From the NCBI GenBank assembly GCA_907163375.1, contig CAJQUW010000932.1, forward strand, positions 124,001 to 188,000: a stretch of DNA of 64,000 nucleotides. Reading direction: 5' to 3'. Shown here one piece after another: positions 1-10,813 of the stretch. Numbering within the stretch: position 1 is the stretch's first letter; each line of letters opens with the position of its first letter. A program made the position numbers and the translations under genes. The notes below the pieces were generated by a model that made no database searches, was not told the DNA's origin, and saw nothing but the letters and a program-made list of their open reading frames with translations. This DNA comes from Prostheceraeus crozeri. Its lineage: Eukaryota > Platyhelminthes > Polycladida > Euryleptidae.

Positions 1-591
1 TAGAAAATTATATCATGAAAACTGGAGACGTTTTATCTGGTCCATTGCATCTTTCTATTCTTCCGCAACAAAATACAGAGTTAACAAATAAACAATATGT
101 TGATACACAAATCAATGACTTAAAAGAAAAATATATAAACGATGTTTTGGTTCCACTGATGAATGAATTAAAGTTGCTTAAACTTAATGACAAATCATTA
201 AACGAAAAATTATTAAAACTTGATAAAAAGGATAGAGAACTAGAAGCAGATATAGCAAAACTTTTTAAAAAGATTTCAGAACAATCAAAAATTTTAATAT
301 TACTTTCTATAAATTTTAAATCTGCAGTCATTAAAAATAAACATCAGATACAACTATTGAAAGAACAATTAGAAGATAAATAGAAAAACTACCTGAAAGA
401 ATTAAAAAAAATTAAAGCAGTTACAAACTACATTCCAAAAAAGTGTTGATGAATTAAGTTCTAAAATTACTCAACAAATGAAAATGATGAATAGAATAAT
501 AAATGAAGTAAACTCGCTTAATCAAAAAGTTGATAAAATGAAAACTCTTAAAAATAATTTAGAAAATGAATTAAAGAAAAATTTACAAGAA
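1..591 (+). repeat. Direct repeat, left copy (pair with 10878-11470)
   Basis: Reading both copies side by side gives only about four differences over about 590 bp, so they are about 99% identical. They have the same orientation and lie about 10.9 kb apart. The copy covers the coiled-coil fibre-like coding region and is cut by the window edge. It diverges sharply from the other copy after about 591. High identity points to a recent duplication, tandem element copies, or circular permutation of the element. Confidence 0.9.
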
Positions 592-1117
592 AACTCTAAA
601 GAAAATAAAGAACAGTTAGATAATGTTAAAAGACAATTACATGTTCTTAAAATTAAGTTAAATGCTCTTAAAACGGCGTTGAAGATTAATCAGGAGAAAA
701 CGCAAGTTAATAGAAAAGAAATTAAAGTACATCACACGCTACTTGACGCAATAGATAAAGTGCAAAAGAAAATTAATAAAGTTATCACGAAGTTGTTGGA
801 CATTCACAAACGTAAGTTGTCTCAAAATATCACTTGGTCTAAGAAGTTTGAAAATTTAGGCAGACGAAAATTTAAGTTGTCTCAAAATATCACGTAGTCT
901 CAATATACCAGAAGATTGTATTCAAAATATTTCTTTAAAAATGGAAGAAACAAAAGTGGATGAAACCGCAAAAATATATCCTTCGTTATCATATGAAATG
1001 AACATCGAAAAGATGAACAAAGAAAAACATAAAGATAGAGTTAGGTATATGAAAGATAAGGAATCTCAATTATTATTAAGATTAGAGCATTATAAAAAAA
1101 TTAAGAAAGAGATGGTC
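15..1117 (+). pseudogene. Coiled-coil fibre-like protein, left copy (broken)
   Basis: This is a Lys/Glu/Leu-rich, strongly heptad-like protein. Near its N-terminus is a segment of the form TGDVLSGPLHLS...NKQYVD. It resembles the 'TGPLTL...ATKQYVD' repeat seen in many bacteriophage tail-fibre proteins (family knowledge, by eye). Toward the end come short repeats ending in LSQNIT/LSCLKIS, which recur near 15.2 kb. It lies directly before the membrane-protein region, and the two may originally have been one protein. It carries roughly two breaks. A fibre or receptor-binding role is inference only. Function is otherwise unknown. Confidence 0.6.
810..1108 (+). repeat. Inverted repeat, left arm (pair with 14988-15250)
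   Basis: The reverse complement of 14988-15250 matches this stretch over the repeated LSQNIT-coding units, the following acidic segment and the 'attattattaagattagagcat' region. A gap of about 65 bp separates matching blocks. The arms enclose nearly all genes of element A. They may be remnants of long terminal inverted repeats or an inverted duplication of the fibre-like gene's 3' part. Divergence is greater than in the direct repeat. Confidence 0.75.
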
Positions 1118-1607
1118 TAATGTTAAGAATGTAACACAAGGAATTGGCATATTCCTAACAATAAGTTTAGGTGCTTTAACAATTGTTATATCTTCAGGTG
1201 TTTTAGTAATTCCAGTAGTTGCTACAGCTTTAACATGTACGGGTGTTTTTGCAACTTCACTTGTTACAATGTTAGATAAATCTTTAATAACTAAGAAACG
1301 AAAATCATTAAAAACTAAGCATTTACATATTAAAGAAGTCTATGACAAATTACATTACTACTTTCAGAGAGTATGTGATGATAATGTTATTACGTTAGAT
1401 GAGATTGAAAAATTTGATCAAATAGCTAATGAAGTAAATCAAATATCATTTCATTTAAAGACCAAAAAAGTTGATGATAAGAATAAACAGGATGGCAAAA
1501 GTTTTAGTGATGGTAAAATTTCTAATGAAGAAAATGATAAAATTTTTTTAGAAGAGCTAAAAACTTTAAGCGAAAATTTAAGCAAAACTTTATTAAACAA
1601 AACTTAA
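1118..1607 (+). CDS. Small membrane protein of element A
   Basis: One frame encodes a long hydrophobic stretch (about 1140-1265, rich in Ile/Leu/Val/Thr with GALTIVISSGVLVIPVV). A basic and then mostly helical, charged C-terminal part of about 110 residues follows, from the Met at 1269. One or two membrane passes are likely. Similar hydrophobic-plus-helical proteins follow fibre-like genes in some Polintons, but I do not recognise a named family. It may be the C-terminal part of the coiled-coil protein just upstream. The start is uncertain. Function is unknown, and virion membrane interaction is only a guess. Confidence 0.5.
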
Positions 1608-1713
1608 AACGAAAAGATGTCAGACAACAAAGCAATAAAAAAATAATTTGTTCAGTAAAATGTTTTTGCTGTATTCCAATGGTACCACAAAATTCAAATA
1701 TTATGTTTTAAAA

Positions 1714-2546
1714 ATGGATAAAATTAGAGCTGATAATTTTAAAAGAATAAAACAATTAGAAGAGTTAATAAAACAAAGAAATATTATGAAAGAAAATCAT
1801 CTTCAACATAGAATGATAAAAGCTGGTATTCAATCTGATATGTTTGAAAAAATGCAGCAAACCGAGCAAGTAAAAACTGATTTTGAGAAAACTATGAAAC
1901 CATTTAAAACTCTTGAAAAAGAACTTACAAATAATGATAAACAAATTGATATAACAGATCCAGAGCACAAAACTATATTAGATGACTATGGATTACTAGA
2001 ATCAAACATTAATAAGAAATTACCAAAATCTATGCAATTTGAACTTTCTATTTCATTTATAGATGGAAAAACAATACCTAGATTTTATCTCGGACAAAAA
2101 ATATATTTCCACAACCTTTTCGAGGTTTAATTTTTTCACCAGATAAATATCCTTTTAATTTAGATAGAAATTTTGTTGATCTTTTAAGAGGAGCAGATTT
2201 AAATAATTATGCTGTAGAAGATCTCATAAAATATAAAGCTATGTTAGATAGAGTTAAAGCAGGAAAAACTCTTAAACGTTATAGAGAATTAGAAAATTTA
2301 TTATCAGCGGGAGTTAAAGTAGGAAAAGGTTTTAAAACAGAAACAACTGTATTTTTACCAGATGATCCACAAGAATTACTAAATAGATTAAATATTTTAA
2401 TATCGGCAATAAAAGAAGGACATAATTCTAGTTTCAATGAAATTCATGCTATATTGAAAAGACTGTTAGAAAAGAAGATTCTAAATGAAGAGGATTATAA
2501 AAGTATAACGGGACATCGGAGATGTCTTTCAGGGCTTCGCCCGTAG
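1714..2546 (+). pseudogene. Hypothetical helical structural-type protein (broken)
   Basis: An ATG at 1714 opens a helical, charged N-terminal half (MDKIRADNFKRIKQLEELI). The C-terminal part, to about 2546, ends in a Leu-rich helical region with NRLNILISAIKEG followed by EIHAILKRLLEK. Similar 'N-L-L-I-x-A-x-x-x-G ... I-L-D-x-L-L' ends occur in hypothetical proteins of Polintons (recollection, by eye). It sits between the membrane protein and the penton-like gene, the virion-gene block. It carries about one break. Its role is unknown. Confidence 0.45.
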
Positions 2547-2552
2547 CTGAAA
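2509..2552. terminator. GC-rich double hairpin at gene end
   Basis: Two adjacent palindromes, GACATC-GGA-GATGTC and a TTTCAG...CTGAAA stem holding GGGC-TTC-GCCC, lie at the end of the preceding gene. They stand out in very AT-rich DNA. A transcript-end or processing role is inferred from position only. They are similar in style to the hairpin at 4250-4273. Confidence 0.5.
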
Positions 2553-2610
2553 TATGTTGTTGTTTTTAATTTTTTTATAAAAGATATTTATTCAAAATTT
2601 TAACTAAAAA

Positions 2611-3399
2611 ATGTGTTCAGCAGATTTTGACAAAATTAATAATCATTTAGAAAATTTAACAGAGACTTTGGGTTCATCAAAATTTAGTACGACGTTAAAA
2701 ATTATAACAACTACTTCATCACACACTTGTAATTTAGAACCCATTCTACATTTGGAACAAAATAAAAATTATCAAATTGCATTGACTAGTTTCTCCACAT
2801 TTAACACTATTCAAAACGTTATCAAAGATGTGAATGATCAATTTAGATATTCTACTGATAAAGGCAAAACGTGGAAAATACTAACTTTTCTTCCTGGTTC
2901 TTACGAAGTTGAATCAATATCAAATGAAATTAAGAGACATTTAGGTATACCATTTAAAGATAAGAAACAATTACATTTTGCAGTTGAATCGGCAGTTAAT
3001 AAATTTTCTCTTACTTTAGACGAAAATCATCAAGTTGATTTTAATCATGATAGATCATTGTCAAAGCTATTAGGATTTGATAAACAAACCTATAGTCAAG
3101 GTTATCATTTAGGTGAGAAGATTCCAAAAATAACTGAAACAAATTCAATTGTTGTACATTGTGACATTATTGAAGGAGGATATATAAATGGTAAATTATC
3201 AAATTTAATATTCAGTTTTCCAGCTTTTACTGTACCCATTGGTTATAGATTAAATGTATTTCCACAAACATTAATATATTTTCCTATTACAAGAAAAACT
3301 ATTAACAACATTAACATTAGAATCACTGATGAGAAAGGACAAGAAATAAATTTTGGAGGTGAAGAGATTATGATAGATCTTTTGGTTTGGGAGGTATAA
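2611..3399 (+). CDS. Penton-like minor capsid protein
   Basis: This 262-residue protein opens with CSADFDKINNHLENLTETLG and is rich in beta-strand-forming residues. It contains LSKLLGFDKQTYSQG in its middle. The same 'LGFD' block appears in the two larger proteins at 56.7-59.7 kb (ILGFDQNIFKSG), followed in both cases by similar spacing to a C-terminal ITxxFRI/IDLLVWEV strand. This family is the usual Polinton minor capsid/penton (single jelly roll) candidate and would sit at capsid vertices. The frame is open from ATG to stop and looks whole. The ATPase region follows downstream. Family assignment rests on motif and context, not on a search. Confidence 0.65.
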   Translation: MCSADFDKINNHLENLTETLGSSKFSTTLKIITTTSSHTCNLEPILHLEQNKNYQIALTSFSTFNTIQNVIKDVNDQFRYSTDKGKTWKILTFLPGSYEVESISNEIKRHLGIPFKDKKQLHFAVESAVNKFSLTLDENHQVDFNHDRSLSKLLGFDKQTYSQGYHLGEKIPKITETNSIVVHCDIIEGGYINGKLSNLIFSFPAFTVPIGYRLNVFPQTLIYFPITRKTINNINIRITDEKGQEINFGGEEIMIDLLVWEV

Positions 3400-3534
3400 A
3401 CTACCACGCGAAGCTAGAGAAGTTTAATTTTCTTCTTCTTTTAAAATAAAAATAAAATTTTTTATTAAAAAATGAGTGAAGTGCCCCCATTAAATTAAAA
3501 AAAACTCAAATTTAATCATCATCCAAATTTATCT

Positions 3535-4233
3535 AATAAAGTTTTATCAGTTATTTGTGGAAGATCAGGTTGTGGAAAAACGTATCTATTATTTAAAATA
3601 TTAACGACTCCAAATTTTTTGGATTATAACAATCTTATAATTTATACAACAACAGCAGAACAGCCCGTATATCAATTTTTAAAATATGGATTTGAAAATA
3701 ATCTTAAAAAAACAGCAATTGCTTCATTATTCAAAGAATATGAAAAATCTGAAGATGAAGAAGAAATAAGTTCGTGGTGTGAAGAAGCAGCAAAAAATAG
3801 TCAGTTAGTAGAATCCAATAAAAATAAGCATATAAAGATACAATTAATAGATGATAGTGGTAATATGCAAGATCCTAGTAAACTAGATAAAACAATGAAA
3901 CATTGTGTAATTTTTGATGATTGTGTTAATGATAGAAATCAGTCAGTTCAGAGAAATTATTTCACAAGAGGTAGACATAATAACTGTAGTGTTTTTTATT
4001 TAACACAAAGTATGTATTCATTAGACGGAAGTGTTATTAGAAAGAATGCAAATATATTTATACTATTTGAAATAAATGCAAGAAACTTAAGTGATTTGTT
4101 AAGAGATTTTTGCGTAAGAAATAAAGATGAATTTAAACAATCGTGTAACAATGCTTGGTCAAAAGATTATGGCTTCATTACAATTAATATTGATAAAAAA
4201 ATTCATGATAGTTATAGAAGATTTGTTCACTGA
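3535..4233 (+). CDS. A32/FtsK-HerA-type genome-packaging ATPase
   Basis: Translation shows a Walker A P-loop (GRSGCGKT, about 3570-3593) after LSNKVLSVIC. Further on are a Walker B strand (KHCVIFDDC) and a sensor-type segment with FYLTQSMY. The C-terminal part reads NANIFILFEINARNLSDLLRDF, typical of Polinton, virophage and adenovirus-IVa2-like packaging ATPases. The enzyme powers DNA entry into the capsid. It lies between the penton-like gene and polymerase, all on the same strand. The start upstream of the P-loop is uncertain. The core looks nearly whole. Confidence 0.85.
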   Translation, partial: NKVLSVICGRSGCGKTYLLFKILTTPNFLDYNNLIIYTTTAEQPVYQFLKYGFENNLKKTAIASLFKEYEKSEDEEEISSWCEEAAKNSQLVESNKNKHIKIQLIDDSGNMQDPSKLDKTMKHCVIFDDCVNDRNQSVQRNYFTRGRHNNCSVFYLTQSMYSLDGSVIRKNANIFILFEINARNLSDLLRDFCVRNKDEFKQSCNNAWSKDYGFITINIDKKIHDSYRRFVH

Positions 4234-4249
4234 CTAGCCTTTGGCTCGA

Positions 4250-4273
4250 GGGGCTTTGCCCCGACTGAAAGTC
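4250..4273. terminator. GC-rich hairpin pair after ATPase gene
   Basis: GGGGC-TTT-GCCCC is followed immediately by GACT-GAA-AGTC, about 15 bp after the ATPase stop. It matches the style of the hairpins at 2.5, 6.8 and 12.1 kb. Confidence 0.5.
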
Positions 4274-4361
4274 GATAGAAAATATTTTCGTGGAGTGATC
4301 GAACGGAGTGACCGAATAATTTTTTCTTATAAATTTTTTATTAATAAAAATAAAAAAAAAT

Positions 4362-4883
4362 ATGTTGAATGCTTACAAGATAGAACATGTACCAGTTTTA
4401 AAACATCCTACAAATCCTGTAAATTCGAAGAAAGAAGTTAGATTTTATCATCATCATAAATACGTAGCGCTCATTACAGATTATAAAACAAAACATGGTA
4501 TTAAACCGTGTGTTAAAACAAAAGACTTTCCACTTTGTTTAAGAAGTTTCCGAGTATTTTTGTCGTATAATAATTTATGGTGGTTGGTTAAGAAAGAACA
4601 TTTAACAACACATGAATTAGAAACATTACATCAATTACATATTCCTGGAACCGAGGTTCTATGTAAAAATTCATTTTTTCTTTTAAAAAATATGAATCGT
4701 GAAATGTCTCTCGGACAAACGTCTAGGATTGATGAATTAATCAAGAAACAAATTGCAGAGTTTGATGCGCAAATTAAACATAGTAAACGTATTAAAAAAC
4801 AGAAACGTACTAGGCGTAGTATTAGACGTAATATTAAAAAACAAAAGTGGAACAAAAGAAATATTAGAAACTCCTATTACTGA
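4362..4883 (+). CDS. Hypothetical basic protein upstream of polymerase
   Basis: This is a 173-residue frame from ATG. The first half has Tyr/His/Phe-rich segments (KSFRVFLSYNNLWWLVKKEH). The second half is extremely Arg/Lys-rich (KKQKRTRRSIRRN), suggesting nucleic-acid binding or a nuclear signal. It overlaps the beginning of the polymerase region, so the basic tail may be partly a reading of the polymerase gene in another frame. A terminal-protein role for protein-primed replication is conceivable from position but is pure inference. Confidence 0.4.
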   Translation: MLNAYKIEHVPVLKHPTNPVNSKKEVRFYHHHKYVALITDYKTKHGIKPCVKTKDFPLCLRSFRVFLSYNNLWWLVKKEHLTTHELETLHQLHIPGTEVLCKNSFFLLKNMNREMSLGQTSRIDELIKKQIAEFDAQIKHSKRIKKQKRTRRSIRRNIKKQKWNKRNIRNSYY

Positions 4884-6011
4884 TATCTTTTTTGATGATA
4901 GAATTAAGGATGAGCTTGGTAATGATTTATGTAATTTATTTAATCCAAATGAAATTAAATATGAAAATGTATCTTTTATTAATGTAGTAAATGATATGCG
5001 GAAACTTTTAGCAAATGGTAAAATTATTAATTTACTTGGAAAAGTTGTTAAAGATCAGGAAAATATAATTCAAAATCTTTACGTAACCTTCTATAATAAA
5101 AATTCATTTGAAACATGGTTTTCGAATCTGGATGAGAAATCCGATGCTAACGAATGGATTTTTACAGGTGATATTAAATATGAAGATTTTGGAATGAAGT
5201 TAGTACAAAGATCGTATAGAGGGGCAGGGATTAATATGAAATATAGAATCAAAGAATATTTCGGTGAATATTGTTATATTCCTTCTGAAGATTTTTGTTT
5301 TATTAAATGTTATAATGTTTTACGAGGTATTAATGAAGAACAAGGAGAAATGATGAAAGAAATGTTTAATAATTTTTTATATAAAGAGAAAGCCACATCT
5401 AGAACAAGAGTAATGTCAAACTACAAATTTTCTCAATTCAATAAATATTTTGGAGAATGTGTTCAATATTATAGTCCTGCCAATCGTCATTTAAATCCTA
5501 GAGGAATTGAAACGTTTCATAATTATGTTTATTACAATTATTTTCACGAAGGTTCAACAATTGGACACTATTGTTTAATTAATAAATTTCATAAATTAAA
5601 AGCTATTAGAGAAATTGAAAATAATTTCAAACCCATATATAAAACAGTTACTGATGAAAATCTAACAACGCGTCCATATAAAATCATAACAAAGAAAAAA
5701 ATTGACTATGGTTCAACATATATTTGGGATCTCGAAACTTTTCCTGATCCTAACTGTTCAACAGCTCATCCTATTCCTTATGCTGTAGGAGCTATTAATT
5801 TTAATAGGTTTATATGTTGCTTACCGAAAAAAAGATTGAAAGAATTAGAAACACGTTTGTTAAGTGATATGATTAAAATTAAACGATCAAAAGATGAAGA
5901 TGAAATTAAAAAACTTAAAAAACAGATTAATGAGTATAATAATTTCACTGAATTAGAATTTAATAAACTTCAAAATTGTGTGAAAATATTTACGAGAACT
6001 GAGGATGATGA

Positions 6012-6051
6012 ATGTCCGATCGGGGGAAACCCAGAGGACGTATGTCCGATC
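6012..6051. repeat. GC-rich in-frame island in polymerase (1)
   Basis: ATGTCCGATC occurs twice, 30 bp apart, around a G/C-rich core. This inserts a CPIGGNPEDVCPI segment in an otherwise AT-rich coding region between the exonuclease motifs. The period is the same as in the 6762-6821 repeat. Confidence 0.6.
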
Positions 6052-6761
6052 CATCAATTTTTCAAAACTCTTGGAAAATTTAATTATTCGAAAGTAACTT
6101 TAATAGCTCACAATTCATCAGGTTTTGATTCCTATTTTCCAATAAAAGCTAATTTTAAATTATCTAAACCGCCTCTTAAAACTTCAAGAGGAATATTGAC
6201 TGCTTCATTACAAAATCCTTATACAACTCAATGTGTTAGTAGATACATTCAAAAATCTTTTAGATTTAAAAACAATATGAAAAAAATTCACCTTCAGGTA
6301 AATTAGCACTTCAAACTATTATAATGAAATGTAGTTATCAACATGTAAAAACAAGTCTTTCTAAATGGCGTGAGAATTTTAAAATTCCTACGAATGTGTG
6401 TAAATTAAATTATGAAATTGGAGACTTAACACATGAAAATTATAAAGAAAAAGAAAATGAATGGAGACCATATTTAGTTAACGATATTCTTTCTTTAGCT
6501 TTTTGTATCTACAAATATAATAATGTTATGCGAGATTTAGTTGGTGAAGATATAACTACTAATTTAACATCCTCCGCTTTAACATTTAACGGTTGGATGA
6601 AAAGCGTACAAAATGACAATATAACTATTCATTCTCATATAGATTTATGGGCTAGAAATTATATTAGAAAATCTGTTACAGGTGGAAGAGTTTCAGCAAA
6701 TATAAGAAAATACATATCGCCATTTTGTAACATCTTGTTACCAATATTAAAACAGTATTTA

Positions 6762-6821
6762 CCTGGTCGCTGCGCTGGGGGTACTTTGTCCCCTGGTCGC
6801 TACGCTGGGGGGACTTTGTCC
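6762..6821. repeat. GC-rich in-frame 30 bp tandem pair in polymerase (2)
   Basis: Two adjacent 30 bp units begin CCTGGTCGCT and end in a short hairpin (GGGGAC-TTT-GTCCC type). They add PGRCAGGTLS-PGRYAGGTLS within the polymerase between the ExoIII region and motif A. The surrounding DNA is about three-quarters A+T. Confidence 0.7.
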
Positions 6822-7720
6822 CTTGGAAGTAATTTAATAGATTTAATGAAACAGTATCGAGATTTAGGATAAAACTGAAATTTGTAAGAAAATTTCAAAT
6901 CAACTACTTGAACAAAAAAAATGAATTTCTAATGGCTTTTGATGCAACATCTTTATATCCATCAGCTATGTATGATGAAAATTCAGAATACCCTAAAGCT
7001 GAATCAGCTAGAAAATTTCGTCAAGAAGAAGAACGAGAAATAATATCTAAATTTAATTCTCAAACATTTAGACCTAAAACTGGAATATTCTCTGTTGTGT
7101 TTCAATATCCGAATGATATGTTTTTCGAACCAGTTCCTATAAAAGATAAAGTTAAAAATCAAAATAATAATTCTCATGTAAAAGTAATCAGGTTTAGAAA
7201 TGGTATATGTTATGATGTATTAACTTCTGTAGACATACAAGAAATTGTTAGATGTGGTGGAAAAATCTTACATATTACTGATGGTATAATTTATGAAAAA
7301 AATTATCAAGTTTCACCATTTCGAAATTATATTGAAAAAATTTTTAATTTGAGAAAAAAATATAAAACAGAAGGAAATACTGTAGGCGATGAGTTAATTA
7401 AATTATTGATGAATTCACTATATGGAAAAACCGTACAAAAAGATATAACCACTAAATATCATTTATGGAATGAGAATACATTGAGAAAAAATTTCACTCA
7501 AGAAGTAAAAGATTATGAAAAATTAAATGATGAACAATATTTAGCGAAAGTAGAAATGGAAGATGATGAATTTCTCAAAACTAATATTGTAAAAGATGGG
7601 AAGACGTCATTCATGCCATCACACTTAGGTTCTTTCATTCTTTCTCACTCTAGAAGAATCATGAATAACTTTATTTTAGAAATTAATGGTTTCAACGAAA
7701 AATACATTCATTATACAGAT

Positions 7721-8770
7721 TCAGTAACAGCTGACACGCCTGTAATATTGAGAAAGAATAATTTATTATTTATTTCTAGAATAGATAGTATTGTAAACAA
7801 CTATAAAATTAATCCGTTTGAAATTAATGGTGATATGAAAGAAATTTCATTTGTCGATAATTTAGAAATTTATACTCATAATGGATGGAGAAAAGTAAAA
7901 AAAATTATTAGACATCTTACAAATAAAAGTATTTATCGAATAAGAACAAAAATGGGAATAGTAGATGTTACTGAAGATCATTCATTGTTAGATGAAAGAG
8001 GTAATGAAATAAAGCCACAAGAATTAAATATAGGAACAAATTTACTACATAATAAATTATTTTTAGACGACAATACAATCACATTGAAACAAATTGTAAG
8101 TGATATTTATGTTAATGATCCACCTAATTTAAGATGTAAGCAAGCATTTATAGAAGGGTTCTTTTTAGGAGATGGCTCTGCTGGAATCTATAATTATGAA
8201 TCAGGAGTCAGATATTGTTGTACTTTATATAACCAAGATCTTAACCTCTTAATTAAATTAAAAACATATTTTAATGAAGTCTATAACAATGATTGTAAAA
8301 TATATGATACAATGAGATCATCTAGGGTATACAAACTAAAATTTCAAAATCCAAAACAATATGCCACATACTTTAGTGAAAATTATTATAATCAGTTTAA
8401 AGAAAAACGTGTTCCTTGGTATGTTCTAAATGCTGAATATAATATTAGATATTGGTTCTTTGTTGGATTTTATGCAGCAGATGGGGACAAGAAATCTTTT
8501 TTTACAAGGAAATATGCAACTATTCGTTTCACACAGAAAAATAAAGAAACCTTTAGTGGTTTATACAATTTGGCATCATCTCTAGGTATTAATTTGGTAG
8601 TAAGCGAAAGACAAGATAAATCATTATGCTTTAGTGCGTGTCAAGTTAAAAATAATATTACCAAAGATGTCACCACTGTAAGATATTTAAATAATAAACC
8701 ACAATATGTTTATGATATTGAAACAGAAGATGGCACATTTAATTGTGGTTTTCCATTAATTGTAAAAAAC
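7721..8770 (+). other. Intein with LAGLIDADG homing endonuclease in polymerase motif C
   Basis: A 350-codon open insertion begins SVTADTPVILRKN (intein block A). Block B follows with IVDVTEDHSLL (TxxH type). Two LAGLIDADG motifs then appear, FIEGFFLGDGSAG and WFFVGFYAADGD. Block F is VYDIETEDGTFNCGFPL, ending in Asn directly before Thr. The insertion falls between YTD and TDS of polymerase motif C. That is the 'pol-c' position used by archaeal and mimivirus-type PolB inteins (family knowledge). Inteins excise themselves after translation and ligate the flanks. The endonuclease spreads the intein to empty alleles. The frame is open throughout. Confidence 0.93.
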
Positions 8771-9384
8771 ACTGATTCAATATACATTTCTAATGAACTC
8801 TTCAATAAATTAGATGCTGCTGGATATTTTGGGGGAGAATTGTGTCAAGGAAAAAATGATTATGGAAATGGTGGAATTATTTTTGCAATGTTTATTGCTC
8901 CTAAAATAAAATATTGTATTACTGTAGATGAACAAGGGAGACTTACTGAAAAGAAAACATTCAAAGGATATTCACAAGATAAAGTAAAAGTAGAAGATTT
9001 TCTAAAATTATATTCGGGGAAAACATTATCGACTACAGTTAATAAACCATGGAAAAGATCTTTAGAAACTGGAATTAGTATTCCTGATAAAAATAATAAT
9101 ACTTAAGAAAAAAATTCTCGGGTCAAATAAATATTCTTAAACGTCAAGCACCTGATGAAAATGAAATTATGTTACCTTATAACGGAGAAGATATTCAAGT
9201 TGAAATATTTCAAACAATCGTCTGTGAGAGTAATTTAAGTGATGATGATGACAAGTGGGAATAATAATTTTTTCGTTACATCTAAAAACTTATTACATTT
9301 AAAAATTTTATAACATCTAAAAATTTTATTACATATGAAAATATATTTATCATATAACGTTTTATCACATTAAGTTTTATCATA

Positions 9385-10112
9385 TTAAGTTTTATCATAT
9401 AACGTTTTATCAAAAGATAATTTAAATTTATTTTCACTAACTATTGATTCTTCTTCATCATCATCATAAATTGATTCTTCATCATCATCATAAATTGATT
9501 CTTCAACATCATAAATTACACTTTTTGGTATAGGATGCCATTCCCTGATAGGATACCATTCCCTGATAAGAATATCTAATTCCAAATTATATTTATTATT
9601 TGATAATAATATAATAGGGAAAAATATTGGTCTTTGATCTCTTTTGGAAAATTTAATAACACCACCATAATCTGAATCATTTTTAGTTTTTATTAAAGAT
9701 GATAAAATTTTAAATTGATTAGATGTAAATCCTAATTTAAATTTTGTAGACCGACACATAGTTGTCTAACAGTATCTTCAACTATTCCATCATTATTATT
9801 TTCAATTGTAAGAAAATGAAATTTAGATAAATTTTGATTATATGTAGTATTAATATCATGTTGAGATATAAATTTTTCTTCACTTAAATTTTTATAATTA
9901 CTAATATTTTTATAATCTTTTTTATCATTTACACCTTTTTCAGATGTTTCAGAATCACCATCTATATTATCATCATCTATATTATTATCATTATTATTAT
10001 TATAAGATTCTTTAAAATTATTATGATTATGGTCATTGTTAATAGTATAAGGTGTAGTCCACATATAATTTTTTTCTTGTTGTGACAACCCATTTATATA
10101 AGATTTTAACAA
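9385..10112 (-). pseudogene. Hypothetical Asn/Asp-rich protein(s)
   Basis: Leftward frames read from MLKSYINGLSQQEKNYMW through low-complexity Asn/Asp tracts (NNNNDNNIDDDN) and a Lys/Ser-rich region. They end in a globular-looking part with FKLGFTSNQFKILSSL and repeated SIYDDDEE units. The unit 'ttgattcttcatcatcatcataaa' is repeated in the DNA. It probably represents one gene with about one break. I recognise no family. It is convergent with the polymerase and divergent in strand from its neighbours. Confidence 0.4.
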
Positions 10113-10276
10113 ATTAATATTTAAATTTGAATATAATCCTATATATGTATCATCATCATATCTGTGGCATTTCTAATGTTTCTTGTTTATAAATTGTGTC
10201 TCTATAATAAACTTGGCACAATAATTCTTCGTGATGTTTTTTACTCTCTATGTGAATGTTATATCTGTTTTGTTCA

Positions 10277-10738
10277 TCAACAAATAATTTTATTTTTTCC
10301 TTTAAAAAAAGATTTTAATTTTTTAACTAATTCTTTAATATTGATATAATTGATAATTTTAGTTTCTATCCAATCAGTATTACTAATTGGTAATACTGCT
10401 CTAATAAAACCATAAACATTATTATGACCAATAATAACCATATTTTCTTTGTTTAATTCAACATAAGCCACATCATTATATTTGCTTACAATATCCATAA
10501 ATTTTATAAATGGATCTCCCGGAAAAATACAATAGTTGGTTTCTATAGAAGGTAAACCTTTTGCTTGTTCTCTAAATATTTCGGCTTGTAATTCAAATAA
10601 AATTTTTACATCTATACATGGATTATTATTATTATTATTATTATCAAAACATTTATTTTCAAATCCCGTTGATCTCGTCGAATAAGAAGAACAGGATGAT
10701 GCGGGCGAATATAATTTTTTTAAATTTGGTTTTTCCAT
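10277..10738 (-). CDS. Hypothetical protein of element A
   Basis: This 153-residue leftward frame opens from an ATG at 10738. It has a Ser/Tyr-rich start (SPASSCSSYSTRSTG), an Asn run, and then a globular region (FELQAEIFREQAKGLPSIETNYCIFPGDPF). Its head-to-head neighbour is the second fibre-like copy at 10814, so the AT-rich 75 bp between them (runs of T/A) probably holds divergent promoters. The family is unrecognised. Confidence 0.5.
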   Translation of the reverse strand: MEKPNLKKLYSPASSCSSYSTRSTGFENKCFDNNNNNNNPCIDVKILFELQAEIFREQAKGLPSIETNYCIFPGDPFIKFMDIVSKYNDVAYVELNKENMVIIGHNNVYGFIRAVLPISNTDWIETKIINYINIKELVKKLKSFFKGKNKIIC

Positions 10739-10813
10739 TTTTTTATTTTTATTAGAAAAAACTTTATTTTTTTATTTTTATTAGAAGAAATTTTATTTTT
10801 TTATTGTTAAAAA

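Larger units (their letters stand above)
4753..9270 (+). pseudogene. Protein-primed family B DNA polymerase (with intein)
   Basis: This is the replicative polymerase of element A. The 3'-5' exonuclease signatures are visible: ExoI IWDLETF, ExoII HNSSGFDSYF and ExoIII YLVNDILSLA. Polymerase motif A is DATSLYPSAM, motif B is LLMNSLYGKT, and the motif C residues are YTD and TDS. Motif C is separated by the 350-residue intein described separately. An acidic C-terminus (DDDDKWE) ends near 9260. It is the longest gene of the element and lies downstream of the ATPase. It carries about three breaks but very long surviving frames. Length and YTD/TDS chemistry fit Polinton/adintovirus pPolB. Confidence 0.9.
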
